Shown here: positions 44,449 to 52,904 of the stretch, in pieces
How positions within the stretch are numbered: position 1 is the stretch's first letter
Layout of the letters: each line of letters starts with the position of its first letter
DNA from: Lachnospiraceae bacterium
Lineage (GTDB): Bacteria > Bacillota > Clostridia > Lachnospirales > Lachnospiraceae
DNA length: 64,000 nt
Assembly: GCA_900769175.1 (NCBI GenBank)
Contig: CAAGFP010000108.1
Span: forward strand, 1 to 64,000
Direction: 5' to 3'
The notes under the pieces: model-generated
Database searches by the model: none
What the model was told of the DNA's origin: nothing
What the model saw: only the letters and a program-made list of their open reading frames with translations
Made by a program: the position numbers and the translations under genes

Positions 44449-45771
44449 CTAGAACAATATCTCAATCGTAGTCCCGACATTTAATGCACTGTCCAAAAGA
44501 ATGGAAGCATTGTGAATTTCTACAATGTGTTTAACGATTGCAAGCCCCAGTCCGGTTCCGCCACTTTTCTTCGAACGGCTCTTATCCACACGGTAGAAAC
44601 GTTCAAAGACATGTTCCTGGTCATTTGCCGGAATTCCGATTCCGTTGTCTTTGACCAAAAGAACAGGGTGCTCCTTTTTCATCACACTGACCCAGACTCT
44701 TCCACCCGGATTATTGTAACGGATTGCGTTCTGAATCAGATTCTCTGCAAGCTCTTCAATCATCTGGCGGTTGCCGCGAATGATACAGGGCTCCCCTTCA
44801 AAAGCAATGGAAACATCTGCCTGAGCTGCAGACAGCTCAAGATTCGCCGTGCATTCCTTTGCAATTTCACACAAATCAATTTCCGTAAATTCCAAAGCCG
44901 GTTCTTTCCGGTCAAGTTCCGATAATTTGATAATGTCGTTAATTAAGGCAAGCAGGCGATCCGCATTCTTCTGTATTTCCTGATAAAAATGCTTCTTATT
45001 CTCCTCTTCAACCATTCCACCGTCCAAAAGCTGGGCATATCCGGAAATAGCAGTCAGCGGAGTCTTTAATTCATGGGAAACATTTGCAGTGAAATCCTGC
45101 CTTGCTTTCGCAGCGGATAAAATATCCGTATGCTGTTTACGGATGGTCCGCGCAAACGGTTCCAGCTCTTTATACGGCACATTGACATCGGCATCTCCTA
45201 TGTTTTCTGCCATCACTTCAATCGGACGGATTAACTGCTTGGTCAAAAGTCTTGAAAAACCGATGCAGATTCCGATAATTACCGCTATAATAAGCAGCAC
45301 CGTCGGTGCTGTCGAGAAAAATACCGCCCACAGGCTTTCTGTCTGTGTCGCCACTCGAAGCACCGTCTGATTATCAAGCAAAATGGCATAATAGTATGTG
45401 TTTTTATTCATGGTATCCGACTTACGGATTGCCTCTCCGGTTCCGGTTGCGAATGCACTCTGTATTTCCGGGCGGTCTAAGTGATTGCCAAGTGCATCCG
45501 GCGTAGTGTCATTATCATAAAGAACCGTTCCGTCCGAATCAATCCATGTCACACGAAGTTCCGTGATATCGGTTGATAAGTCAATTTTCTCCGTATCCGT
45601 CTGAACCGATTCGAAATAATGCGTATCCTTTAACAGTTTCGCACTGATCATCAAATCATTATGGACCTGTTTCTGAAACAGACTGTAGTAAATAAATGTA
45701 ATTCCGACTACCGTTGACAGAATTGCCAGAATTGCAATTCCCGTCAGCTGCATATTAATTTTATTCTTCAT
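44449..45771 (-). CDS. phoR: PhoR-type sensor histidine kinase
   Basis: 440 residues with two transmembrane helices (~10-30 and ~150-172), an extracellular sensor domain, a short HAMP-like linker (LLTKQLIRPIEVMAENI), the phospho-accepting His in FTANVSHELKTPLTAISG, and an ATPase domain with N-box NLIQNAIRYN, G1 DNGIGIP and G2 GGTGLGLAIVKHI. It is 28 bases downstream of the response regulator. The name rests on this layout, the neighbouring phosphate transporter and Pho-box-like sites. Confidence 0.88.
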   Translation of the reverse strand: MKNKINMQLTGIAILAILSTVVGITFIYYSLFQKQVHNDLMISAKLLKDTHYFESVQTDTEKIDLSTDITELRVTWIDSDGTVLYDNDTTPDALGNHLDRPEIQSAFATGTGEAIRKSDTMNKNTYYYAILLDNQTVLRVATQTESLWAVFFSTAPTVLLIIAVIIGICIGFSRLLTKQLIRPIEVMAENIGDADVNVPYKELEPFARTIRKQHTDILSAAKARQDFTANVSHELKTPLTAISGYAQLLDGGMVEEENKKHFYQEIQKNADRLLALINDIIKLSELDRKEPALEFTEIDLCEIAKECTANLELSAAQADVSIAFEGEPCIIRGNRQMIEELAENLIQNAIRYNNPGGRVWVSVMKKEHPVLLVKDNGIGIPANDQEHVFERFYRVDKSRSKKSGGTGLGLAIVKHIVEIHNASILLDSALNVGTTIEILF

Positions 45772-45799
45772 TTTCCCCTCAACCTATCACAGCAGGGAC

Positions 45800-46468
45800 T
45801 TACTCCAATACATATCCGACATTGCGCACGGTACGGATTCTGCCCCCGTATTCCTTTAACTTCTGACGAAGCGTTTTAATATGCATATCAAGGGTTCTGG
45901 ACTCCACGCCGGCAGAATACCCCCAGATATGGTCCATAATAGCATCCCTTGTTAATACAACCCCCTGATTCATCATCAGATAGGATAAAAGCTCATATTC
46001 CTTAAAGGTTAATTCAACCGGAGCACCTGCAACATATACTTCATGCTTTTCATTGTTTAGTTTCAGTTCATCCAAAACCAGAAGCTTCTCTTCTTTTGGC
46101 TTCGCTCTTCGAAGCAGTGCCTTCACCCTCGTAATTAATTCCATCACCGAGAAAGGTTTCTTTATATAATCATCCGCACCGTCTTCCAATCCGCGTATCA
46201 TGTCAAGCTCGGTCGTCTTTGCCGTTACCATGATAACGGGAATCCGTTTGGTATCCGGACGAAGCCTTAATTTTCTGACAATGTCATTCCCGCTTTCATC
46301 CGGCAGCATTAAGTCCACAAGACACAAATCCGGCAGAATTTCATCCAGTTTTTTATAAAATGATCTCGCATCCGGGAATCCGAGCACTTTGTGACCGGAA
46401 TTCATCAAGGCAAATTCTTCAATTTCACGGATGCTTTCATCATCCTCTATTACATATATTAAAGCCAT
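45800..46468 (-). CDS. phoP: PhoP/OmpR-family response regulator
   Basis: 222 residues: a receiver domain with phospho-acceptor Asp52 in VDLMLPD and Lys near residue 104 (KKPFSVMELI), and a C-terminal winged helix (LTFKEYELLSYLMMNQGVVL, ending RTVRNVGYVLE). It is paired with the sensor kinase and located downstream of a Na/phosphate transporter. TTTACA repeats before the transporter and the small membrane protein are candidate binding sites. The Pho assignment is an inference from this context. Confidence 0.88.
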   Translation of the reverse strand: MALIYVIEDDESIREIEEFALMNSGHKVLGFPDARSFYKKLDEILPDLCLVDLMLPDESGNDIVRKLRLRPDTKRIPVIMVTAKTTELDMIRGLEDGADDYIKKPFSVMELITRVKALLRRAKPKEEKLLVLDELKLNNEKHEVYVAGAPVELTFKEYELLSYLMMNQGVVLTRDAIMDHIWGYSAGVESRTLDMHIKTLRQKLKEYGGRIRTVRNVGYVLE

Positions 46469-46569
46469 AATTGTTCTCCCTTGCTACATTTTATCATTTT
46501 TTCGATAAAACTGATATTTTTTGCGATTGTATTTTGCAGCAAATTTATTTTAGGGCAGATATTTTATAT

Positions 46570-48354
46570 TCAGGGTGATGCGGGCGGAAGATATTTCTTT
46601 ATCAACTGCTCGTATTCCATATGGAATTCCTTCCGTTTTTCTTCCGAAAAATTATTGAAATATTCATGTGTATTATATTCATTCTCCACAATGGTAATCA
46701 TTTCTACCGCAACATTCGAGCAATGGTCGGATACACGCTCAAGACAGGTTAGTACATCTTCCAGAATAAATCCCATCTCAATGGTACATTTCCCTTTCTG
46801 CAGACGCTTGATATGATTCTCTTTCACTTTTTTTGAAAGCGTATCAATTACTTCTTCAAGCGGTTCCACATGCATCGCCATGCGCACGTCTTCACGGCAG
46901 AAGCAGGAAACCGTCATTTTCATGATATCTTCCACGCTCTTACACAATACTTCTATCTCTTCCCGTGCATGAGGAGTAAAGGCAAGTCCCTTTTTATTGA
47001 GTTCTTCTGCCGACTTCACGACACTGAGAGCATGGTCGGAAATACGCTCAAAATCACTGATGGAATGAAGAATAATGGAAAGGGTCTGGCTGTCTTCAAT
47101 GGAAATATTCCTGCTTGAGAGTTTTACCAGATAGGAGCCAAGGGCGTCTTCATAATGGTCCACCTCGGTTTCAAGTTCAATTACCTTTGCCGCCTTTTGC
47201 GCATCGTACTCTTTTAACACCTCCATGGCAAGAAGAATCGCCTGCATCGTAACCTGAGCCATATCCCGCGCTTTGCCCCGGCAGATTTCCATCGCAAAAG
47301 CCGGCCGCTCAAGGAAACGCTCATCCATATATATTCCATCCGCATGTTTGTCGCCTGCCCCGGCAGAATCGGATTTTTTATCCGGAATTGTAAGTTCGGA
47401 CAATTTTACTAAAAATTTAGTAAACGGAAAGAATACAATCGTTGCGCCGATATTGAACAAACTGTGCACGATGGCAATGCCTGCAGCTCCTGCCGGCTCA
47501 TTCAGAAAAGTAAAATCAATAAAAACATTCAATCCGTAGAATACCGCCATGAAAAGTATCGTTCCGATTAAATTAAAATAAAGATGTATGACTGCTGCCC
47601 GCTTCGCATTCTTGGAGGCTCCGAAGGATGAAATAATGGATGTTACACAGGTTCCGATATTCTGACCCATGATAATCGGAATGGCCACACCGTAATTCAC
47701 CGCACCCGTCATGCAAAGAGCCTGCAGAATACCTACGGAAGCGGAAGAGCTTTGAATAATCGCAGTCAGAATCGCACCAACCGCCATTCCAAGAATCGGG
47801 GTTTCAAATTTCGTCATAATGCCTGTAAATTCCGGAACCTTTGAAAGGCCCGAAACCGCGTCGCTCATGGTATCCATTCCAAACATTAAAACCGCGAATC
47901 CCACTAAAATATTTCCGATATCTTTTCTCCGGCTTTCTTCCTTTGCCGACATCATCAATATCATACCGATTGCTGCCAAAATGGGGGAAAATGAGGTCGG
48001 CTTTAACAGATTCAGTATTATATTATCGCCTTGAATTCCGACAAGCGACAGCATCCAGGAAGTAATTGTCGTACCGACATTGGCTCCCATGATAATTCCT
48101 ACCGCCTGGGATAACTTCATAATGCCCGAATTTACGAAACCAACCACCATAACGGTTGTCGCCGAGGAAGACTGAATCACCGCCGTAACGCCGGCACCGA
48201 GCAAAACTGCAAAGATTCTCTTTGAAGTAAGTTTTTCCAAAACGCCCTCAAGCTTTCCGCCCGCCATTTTGGATAAACCGTTTCCCATGGTGTTCATTCC
48301 GTATAAGAACAACGCAAGTCCGCCAATCAGTTGAAGTAAATCAAAAATATCCAT
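46570..48354 (-). CDS. NptA/YjbB-type Na/phosphate cotransporter with PhoU-like domain
   Basis: 594 residues. The N-terminal ~310 residues carry two inverted Na/Pi cotransporter repeats with the typical QSSSATTVMVVGFVNSG and QSSSASVGILQALCM motifs. The C-terminal ~230 residues are a helical PhoU-like domain (SDHALSVVKSAEELN, then SDHCSNVAVEMITIV). It probably imports phosphate. Three TTTACA motifs lie 110-140 bases upstream of the start, and the phoP/phoR genes follow directly, consistent with phosphate control. Confidence 0.93.
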   Translation of the reverse strand: MDIFDLLQLIGGLALFLYGMNTMGNGLSKMAGGKLEGVLEKLTSKRIFAVLLGAGVTAVIQSSSATTVMVVGFVNSGIMKLSQAVGIIMGANVGTTITSWMLSLVGIQGDNIILNLLKPTSFSPILAAIGMILMMSAKEESRRKDIGNILVGFAVLMFGMDTMSDAVSGLSKVPEFTGIMTKFETPILGMAVGAILTAIIQSSSASVGILQALCMTGAVNYGVAIPIIMGQNIGTCVTSIISSFGASKNAKRAAVIHLYFNLIGTILFMAVFYGLNVFIDFTFLNEPAGAAGIAIVHSLFNIGATIVFFPFTKFLVKLSELTIPDKKSDSAGAGDKHADGIYMDERFLERPAFAMEICRGKARDMAQVTMQAILLAMEVLKEYDAQKAAKVIELETEVDHYEDALGSYLVKLSSRNISIEDSQTLSIILHSISDFERISDHALSVVKSAEELNKKGLAFTPHAREEIEVLCKSVEDIMKMTVSCFCREDVRMAMHVEPLEEVIDTLSKKVKENHIKRLQKGKCTIEMGFILEDVLTCLERVSDHCSNVAVEMITIVENEYNTHEYFNNFSEEKRKEFHMEYEQLIKKYLPPASP

Positions 48355-48465
48355 ATTCTTTTCCTTTCCGGATTACAGATTGCCATGCAGAAAGATTATA
48401 ATTATATTCTGTATTCTTTCTTTTCGTAGCATACTAACGGAAAGTAAAAAATATGGATATTTATT

Positions 48466-48491
48466 TGTAAAATCTATGTAAAATTTGTAAA
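48466..48491 (-). promoter_or_regulatory. Pho-box-like repeats upstream of the Na/phosphate transporter
   Basis: On the minus strand TTTACA occurs three times (48491-48486, 48482-48477 and 48471-48466), with gaps of 3 and 5 bases. Firmicute PhoP boxes consist of TTAACA-like hexamers spaced by about 4-6 bases. The site lies between the small membrane protein gene and the transporter start. Confidence 0.5.
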
Positions 48492-48499
48492 GGCGTATT

Positions 48500-48736
48500 T
48501 TATTCAAACGCATGATTGAATAAATAAAATATCCCGCCAAATAATCCCGCGCAAACAGCAGGGTATCCGATAAAACATAAAAGAGAGCAAAGGCCGCCTG
48601 CCAAAAAGTGTCCGAATAAAAGCCAGCAAACGAGTCCTGTGATTGCAAAGAAAAGTGTTGTTATGCTAATAAACAATCTGCTTTTTACATCCGCACAAAC
48701 AGGAAGTTGGTTCAGTAATAACCATACCGCTTTCAT
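48500..48736 (-). CDS. Small two-helix membrane protein downstream of a Pho-box-like site
   Basis: 78 residues with two hydrophobic segments (LFISITTLFFAITGLVCWLL, and LCFIGYPAVCAGLFGGIFYL) joined by a short loop. The ATG at 48736 is chosen because AGCGGAGGTGACGA precedes it; the longer frame up to 48880 lacks support. I do not recognise a family. TTTACA repeats about 100-140 bases upstream and its place before the phosphate transporter suggest a phosphate-starvation role, which is inference. Confidence 0.65.
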   Translation of the reverse strand: MKAVWLLLNQLPVCADVKSRLFISITTLFFAITGLVCWLLFGHFLAGGLCSLLCFIGYPAVCAGLFGGIFYLFNHAFE

Positions 48737-48834
48737 TTCGTCACCTCCGCTTTTGATATCTGCTCTTAATTGGTTTCTTTGAAACATTTTCTTTCTTTCG
48801 TTTTTCTGAAACCAACTTAAATATAAAAGCGGAT

Positions 48835-48874
48835 TGTAAATTCCATAACCATGCATTTGTAAAATGAATGTAAA
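48835..48874 (-). promoter_or_regulatory. Pho-box-like repeats upstream of the small membrane protein
   Basis: On the minus strand TTTACA occurs at 48874-48869 and 48863-48858, exactly 11 bases apart, and again at 48840-48835. The first two have the spacing of PhoP half-sites. The cluster extends into the gap just before the stop of the OmpA-domain gene. Confidence 0.5.
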
Positions 48875-48884
48875 AAGCATTTGA

Positions 48885-50558
48885 TTACTGATTTAAATAG
48901 TCAAGGTCAATATAGAATACAAATACAACACGGCGGGACGCTGTTTTATCTTCCGCACCGTTCTCGTCCGTAATCAGATAATCGGATGCGCAGCCCTCCG
49001 TTGCAAACAGTTTTTCGCATAAAGCACTCGCCCCGGCATCATCGGATAAGTTTTCCATGATACAGTTCTTAACGGCGTCGGCACGTTCCTGTGACAGGGT
49101 TTTATTGTAATCATAATCTCCGTCTGAATCGGTATGCCCCTGAATCTTTACCTGCGCAAGGAAGTTTTGATATTCCTCTTTCTTGAGAATCTCAGAGAAC
49201 ACTTTTGAGAAGTTCTCAAGCGCTATTTTACCTTCTTCAGAAACAGAAGATTCATTTTTAGCGAATAAAATAGAAGAGTCGAATAAAATTTCTCCGGTAT
49301 CACTGTTGATAACCGCATTTACACCCACGTTTGCAAGTGCCTCTTTAAAGTCTTCTAACATCTGATTCTTGGTATCCTGCAATGTCTTTAAGTCCTCTTC
49401 TTTAAGGGTTGCCAGTTTTTCCTGATCTTTTTCCGTCACATTCAATCCGGATACGTTTTTAAACTTATCATCAATAAAACTCACGTAAGAACTTAAATAC
49501 GCATAATTATGGGTTCCGTCCGAGAATGCAACGCCAGTCGCTCCAAGCGGGAAAAATACGTATTCGAAGCTCTGAATATTTCCGTCCTTGTCCTTAAATG
49601 CAACCTGAATCACACCGTCTTCACTCAAACGATATGCAAGCGGAACAGACGGTGCATAATCGTTTTCAGCTTCCGCAGGGAAGGTGACCATCGAATAGTT
49701 CACCTCCTTTTTCTGTTCTTTGCCGAATATGCTAATCCTTTCGATTCCCGGAATATAACCATCCAGTGCAGGATATTCTCCTGCAGCGGTGAATAATCCG
49801 TTTCCGGGTACGAGGGCAAGGAAGTTAACATCCACCAGTTCACATTTCACATTTCCGGCCGAAAAAATAAGTTTTTGCCCTTCAAATGCAAATCGGTAAT
49901 TCAGTTTTACTCCGCTGTAACTATAAGTAACAACACCGTTCTCCGCAGCGACATCTCCGTTAATTTCACTTAAGGGTTCAATCAGGATTTCCCCGTCTTT
50001 TATATCATATGCTGCATCAATACTGATGGTTTGGATTTCTCCGGTCTCTTTGTTTTTAGCGGCAAATTTTAATTTACACCAGTGCCGGTCATTGATTTTT
50101 TCAAGCAAATATTCAATATCATTTCCGGTTCCGGCTGAAAAATAGTAAGGAAGCGCGGAAACCTGATAGGTTTCCCCATCAAATAAGTCATCTTCCAATC
50201 CCAGATAACTTTCCTGCTCTTTCCATTCCATATTCGCAAGGAAATCATCACCCGGCAAACTTTTGTCAAAAGAATTGCCGTCGTTTTTAAAGCTTACATG
50301 TGTCCCATAGAATAAAATAGGGCTGTATTTCATTTTTGCGTAAACTTCTTTCGCATTTAAGGCAGGAGCCGTGGTAATAAAACTATCCTCTGCGCCTTCC
50401 CCTGTGATAACAGTATCATACGGAAACCAGATTCCGTTCTGATTCACGGAAGAATTCGATCCCGTTGCTGTACTCTTCCCACAGGCAGATAAAACTGTGG
50501 TTGCCAGAAGTACTCCTGTCAAAACAGGAAGCAGGTATTTTTTCATTCTTATTCTCAT
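48885..50558 (-). CDS. Lipoprotein with C-terminal OmpA peptidoglycan-binding domain
   Basis: About 557 residues. The N terminus is a lipoprotein signal (LLPVLTGVLLATTVLSAC, lipobox LSAC). The middle (~30-380) is beta-rich and unassigned. The last ~150 residues are an OmpA/MotB-type domain (ILFDSSILFAKNESSVSEEG, then KIQGHTDSDGDYDYNKTLSQ and ERADAVKNCI), which in other proteins binds peptidoglycan. The ATG at 50558 follows AGGATGG. OmpA domains are common in Gram-negative outer membranes; here it would link a membrane lipoprotein to the wall of a Gram-positive cell. A good promoter lies upstream. Confidence 0.88.
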   Translation of the reverse strand: MRIRMKKYLLPVLTGVLLATTVLSACGKSTATGSNSSVNQNGIWFPYDTVITGEGAEDSFITTAPALNAKEVYAKMKYSPILFYGTHVSFKNDGNSFDKSLPGDDFLANMEWKEQESYLGLEDDLFDGETYQVSALPYYFSAGTGNDIEYLLEKINDRHWCKLKFAAKNKETGEIQTISIDAAYDIKDGEILIEPLSEINGDVAAENGVVTYSYSGVKLNYRFAFEGQKLIFSAGNVKCELVDVNFLALVPGNGLFTAAGEYPALDGYIPGIERISIFGKEQKKEVNYSMVTFPAEAENDYAPSVPLAYRLSEDGVIQVAFKDKDGNIQSFEYVFFPLGATGVAFSDGTHNYAYLSSYVSFIDDKFKNVSGLNVTEKDQEKLATLKEEDLKTLQDTKNQMLEDFKEALANVGVNAVINSDTGEILFDSSILFAKNESSVSEEGKIALENFSKVFSEILKKEEYQNFLAQVKIQGHTDSDGDYDYNKTLSQERADAVKNCIMENLSDDAGASALCEKLFATEGCASDYLITDENGAEDKTASRRVVFVFYIDLDYLNQ

Positions 50559-50589
50559 TTGTATGACCATCCTTTCTTTTTTCAACGTG

Positions 50590-50646
50590 ATTATAGCAAG
50601 ACAGTATGGGGATTGCAAGAAAAAACAACGCAAAAAAACAACGCAA
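50590..50646 (-). promoter_or_regulatory. Promoter of the OmpA-domain lipoprotein gene with tandem 13-base repeat
   Basis: On the minus strand TTGCAA (50618-50613), 17 bases and TATAAT (50595-50590) form a strong sigma-A promoter. Directly upstream AAAAACAACGCAA (plus-strand sense) is repeated in tandem at 50621-50633 and 50634-50646, a possible regulator or UP-element site. Confidence 0.6.
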
Positions 50647-50727
50647 GATTCTGACTTTTTTTATTTTTTTCTAGCAGATTTCAAAAAGCTTTGCTACAAT
50701 AAAGAAAGACATAGAAGATAGAACAAA

Positions 50728-50790
50728 GAATCCCGCTTGCGAGATTCTTCGCGCCGAGTGCGTGTTGCGTAAGCAACTTTCTTCTTTTCT
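50728..50790. repeat. Dispersed module-hairpin repeat, copy 4
   Basis: A hairpin (50728-50748, arms GAATCCCGC and GCGAGATTC with one mismatch) is followed by module A (50752-50788, core GTTGCGTAAGCAACTTTCTT). Module A differs from that of copy 5 at two of 37 bases. It lies in the leader of the AraC gene and would create a false N-terminal extension if translated. Confidence 0.8.
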
Positions 50791-50824
50791 CGCAAGTATA
50801 TGGGAAAAACGATTGGAGAAAAAT

Positions 50825-51565
50825 ATGAAACCAAAGAAAACGAATTACACTCCACCGGAACGGCTTCAGGTGGATCACGGCTCATACGAAAGAGAAATGA
50901 GTTTCTATGACGCAGTTAAAACCGGCGACATGAAATATGTGGAAGCCCGCATAAAGGAGATAGACGCAACACCGTCCACCCAGCAGGAGCGCGGCAAGCT
51001 CTCCGAAGACCCGGTAAGAAATGCCATGTATCATTTCATCATCGCCACCGCAATTATTGCAAGAGTCTGTATTGAAGGCGGTATGGAGCACGATTTAGCC
51101 TATTCCATGAGTGATTATTATATCCAAAAGGGTGATTTATGCAAAACCATAGATGATATCACTGCTCTTCGCAACAGAATGGTGTTCGATTATTGCAAGA
51201 AAATGAAACAGCAGACCACAGCGGAAATCTATTCCAAACAAGTGGTGCTGGCAATTGATTACATTTACGAAAATCTTGAAAAGCCCATAAGCGTAAAAGG
51301 AATTGCGGACAGCATCGGCATCAATGAAACCTATCTGTCCAAGCTGTTCAAGCGCGAAACCGGCATTTCCGTTAGTGCATACATTCGCCAGCGTCGTATC
51401 GAAACCGCCGAAAAAATGTTGCTGTATTCTGATTTGTCGTACGACGAAATTGCAGAAACACTCTGTTTTTCATCCCAGAGCCATTTTACGAAAGTATTCA
51501 AAGAAGTCACCGGCACAACACCAAAGGTATATCGCGACCGGAATTTCAGAAAAAACTTTTTATAA
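50825..51565 (+). CDS. AraC-family transcriptional regulator
   Basis: 246 residues: an unassigned N-terminal half (~1-140), then two helix-turn-helix units typical of AraC (SVKGIADSIGINETYLSKLF, and SYDEIAETLCFSSQSHFTKV, followed by FKEVTGTTPKVYRDR). The ATG at 50825 follows GGAGAAAAAT; the longer frame from 50762 is encoded by the dispersed repeat and was discarded. Its target and ligand are unknown. It lies between two copies of the repeat in the same orientation. Confidence 0.9.
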   Translation: MKPKKTNYTPPERLQVDHGSYEREMSFYDAVKTGDMKYVEARIKEIDATPSTQQERGKLSEDPVRNAMYHFIIATAIIARVCIEGGMEHDLAYSMSDYYIQKGDLCKTIDDITALRNRMVFDYCKKMKQQTTAEIYSKQVVLAIDYIYENLEKPISVKGIADSIGINETYLSKLFKRETGISVSAYIRQRRIETAEKMLLYSDLSYDEIAETLCFSSQSHFTKVFKEVTGTTPKVYRDRNFRKNFL

Positions 51566-51574
51566 AATTAAAAA

Positions 51575-51645
51575 AGAATGTGCCTTGGCACATTCTCGCG
51601 CCGAGCGCATGTTGCGTAAGCAACTTTCTTCTTTTTGCGCGAGCG
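51575..51645. repeat. Dispersed module-hairpin repeat, copy 5
   Basis: A perfect hairpin (AGAATGTGCC, 51575-51584; GGCACATTCT, 51587-51596) joins module A (51597-51636), followed by the palindromic TTGCGCGAGCGCGCAA. With copy 4 it brackets the AraC gene as ~40-base direct repeats. Confidence 0.8.
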
Positions 51646-51657
51646 CGCAATAAACAA

Positions 51658-51690
51658 CCCCCGATAGAAACTGCTACCGGGAGGCTTTTC
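51658..51690 (+). terminator. Terminator after the AraC gene
   Basis: CCCCCGATAG (51658-51667) pairs with CTACCGGGAGG (51674-51684), allowing one G-U pair and one mismatch, and is followed by CTTTTCGTTT. It stands between the AraC gene and the convergent acpP gene. Confidence 0.6.
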
Positions 51691-51758
51691 GTTTATACCA
51701 TTATGATTCTAATGTCTGACAGGGATTCATTCCGTCCGAAACGTTCCGATATGAAATC

Positions 51759-51989
51759 CTATTCAATTCCTGCCTGTTTTAAATATTCGATGACATCACC
51801 AACGGTTGTGATTCCATCTAAATCATCCTGCGGCATTTCTGCTCCGAATTCTTCTTCAAATGCCATAACAAGTTCGAATAAATCAAGGGAATCCGCACCT
51901 AAATCATCTTTAAATGAAGTTTCCTCCGTAATAATACTTCCATCTACATTTAACTGTTTTACTATAATCGCTCTAATCTTTTCTAACAT
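51759..51989 (-). CDS. acpP: Acyl carrier protein
   Basis: 76 residues, the usual length, with the phosphopantetheine attachment site Ser34 in [10 protein letters not shown]. It carries growing fatty acyl chains. The surrounding residues ([20 protein letters not shown]) are canonical. It is not adjacent to other fab genes here; rsmI is upstream. The gene is probably expressed on its own or from the rsmI transcript. Confidence 0.95.
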   Translation of the reverse strand: MLEKIRAIIVKQLNVDGSIITEETSFKDDLGADSLDLFELVMAFEEEFGAEMPQDDLDGITTVGDVIEYLKQAGIE

Positions 51990-52053
51990 AGAAATGTGCT
52001 CCTTTATAAAATGCAGAATTAACTGCTGATTTGATAAAAAGTATATTATTCGC

Positions 52054-52899
52054 TTATTGCTTTGTCAACAGTTTTGTATAAACATCTCTCTTGGAAATTC
52101 CGCGTATCTTTGCAACCTTTTTCATCGCTTCCTTGCGGTCCATTCCGGTGCTTTCATACAGCTGCATATGCTCTTCGATACTGATTTCTTCCCATTTTAG
52201 CTGCTCAAGTTTTTTCAGTTCCGAAAGACTTTTCCCTTCCAGCACCAGAACATATTCTCCGCGGGGAGCATTGTTTTCGTAAAATGCAATCGCCTGACTT
52301 AACATTGTCGGCATAATATCTTCGAATTTCTTGGTCAATTCTCTGCAAAGGGTGATTTTCCGGTCGCCCAGAGCTTCCAGAAGTTCTGAGAGCGTGCTTT
52401 TTAAATGATGCGGAGCTTCGTATAGAATAATCGTCCGGGTTTCCGTCTTTAACTCGGATAAAATTTCCTGCCTCTCCTTTTTATCCGGAGGAAGAAATCC
52501 TTCAAAACAAAATCTTCTCGTGGACAACCCCGAAAGGGTAAGTGCAGTAATACAGGCACAGCTTCCCGGAAGTGACGTTACCGTCAGATTATTCTCCAGA
52601 CACATTTGAACCAAAACCTCTCCCGGATCCGAAATTGCAGGCGTTCCCGCATCCGTAATCAGGGCAATGTTTTTCCCTTCCGAAAGCATACGAATCAATG
52701 TATGCGCCTTCTCCACCTTATTATATTCATGATAACTGGTCATCGGCGTTTTGATTTCAAAATGATTCAGCAGACGGATACTGTTTCTCGTATCCTCCGC
52801 AGCGATTAAATCCACCATTTTCAGTGTTTCCAATACACGAAAGGTCATATCACAAAGATTCCCGATTGGAGTTGCACATAGATATAAAATTCCTGCCAT
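52054..52899 (-). CDS. rsmI: 16S rRNA (cytidine1402-2'-O)-methyltransferase
   Basis: 281 residues of the tetrapyrrole-methylase fold family. Landmarks are the N-terminal [48 protein letters not shown] and the [16 protein letters not shown] segment. It methylates 16S rRNA near the decoding centre. It follows trmN6 by 5 bases in a housekeeping operon that matches the Bacillus yaa/yab gene order. Confidence 0.96.
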   Translation of the reverse strand: MAGILYLCATPIGNLCDMTFRVLETLKMVDLIAAEDTRNSIRLLNHFEIKTPMTSYHEYNKVEKAHTLIRMLSEGKNIALITDAGTPAISDPGEVLVQMCLENNLTVTSLPGSCACITALTLSGLSTRRFCFEGFLPPDKKERQEILSELKTETRTIILYEAPHHLKSTLSELLEALGDRKITLCRELTKKFEDIMPTMLSQAIAFYENNAPRGEYVLVLEGKSLSELKKLEQLKWEEISIEEHMQLYESTGMDRKEAMKKVAKIRGISKRDVYTKLLTKQ

Positions 52900-52904
52900 A
52901 CCAT

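Noticed and set aside
50762..50824. N-terminal extension of the AraC protein (MLRKQLSSF...)
   Set aside because: These residues come from module A of the dispersed repeat, and the same peptide is encoded in copy 5. GGAGAAAAAT and the ATG at 50825 give a better start.
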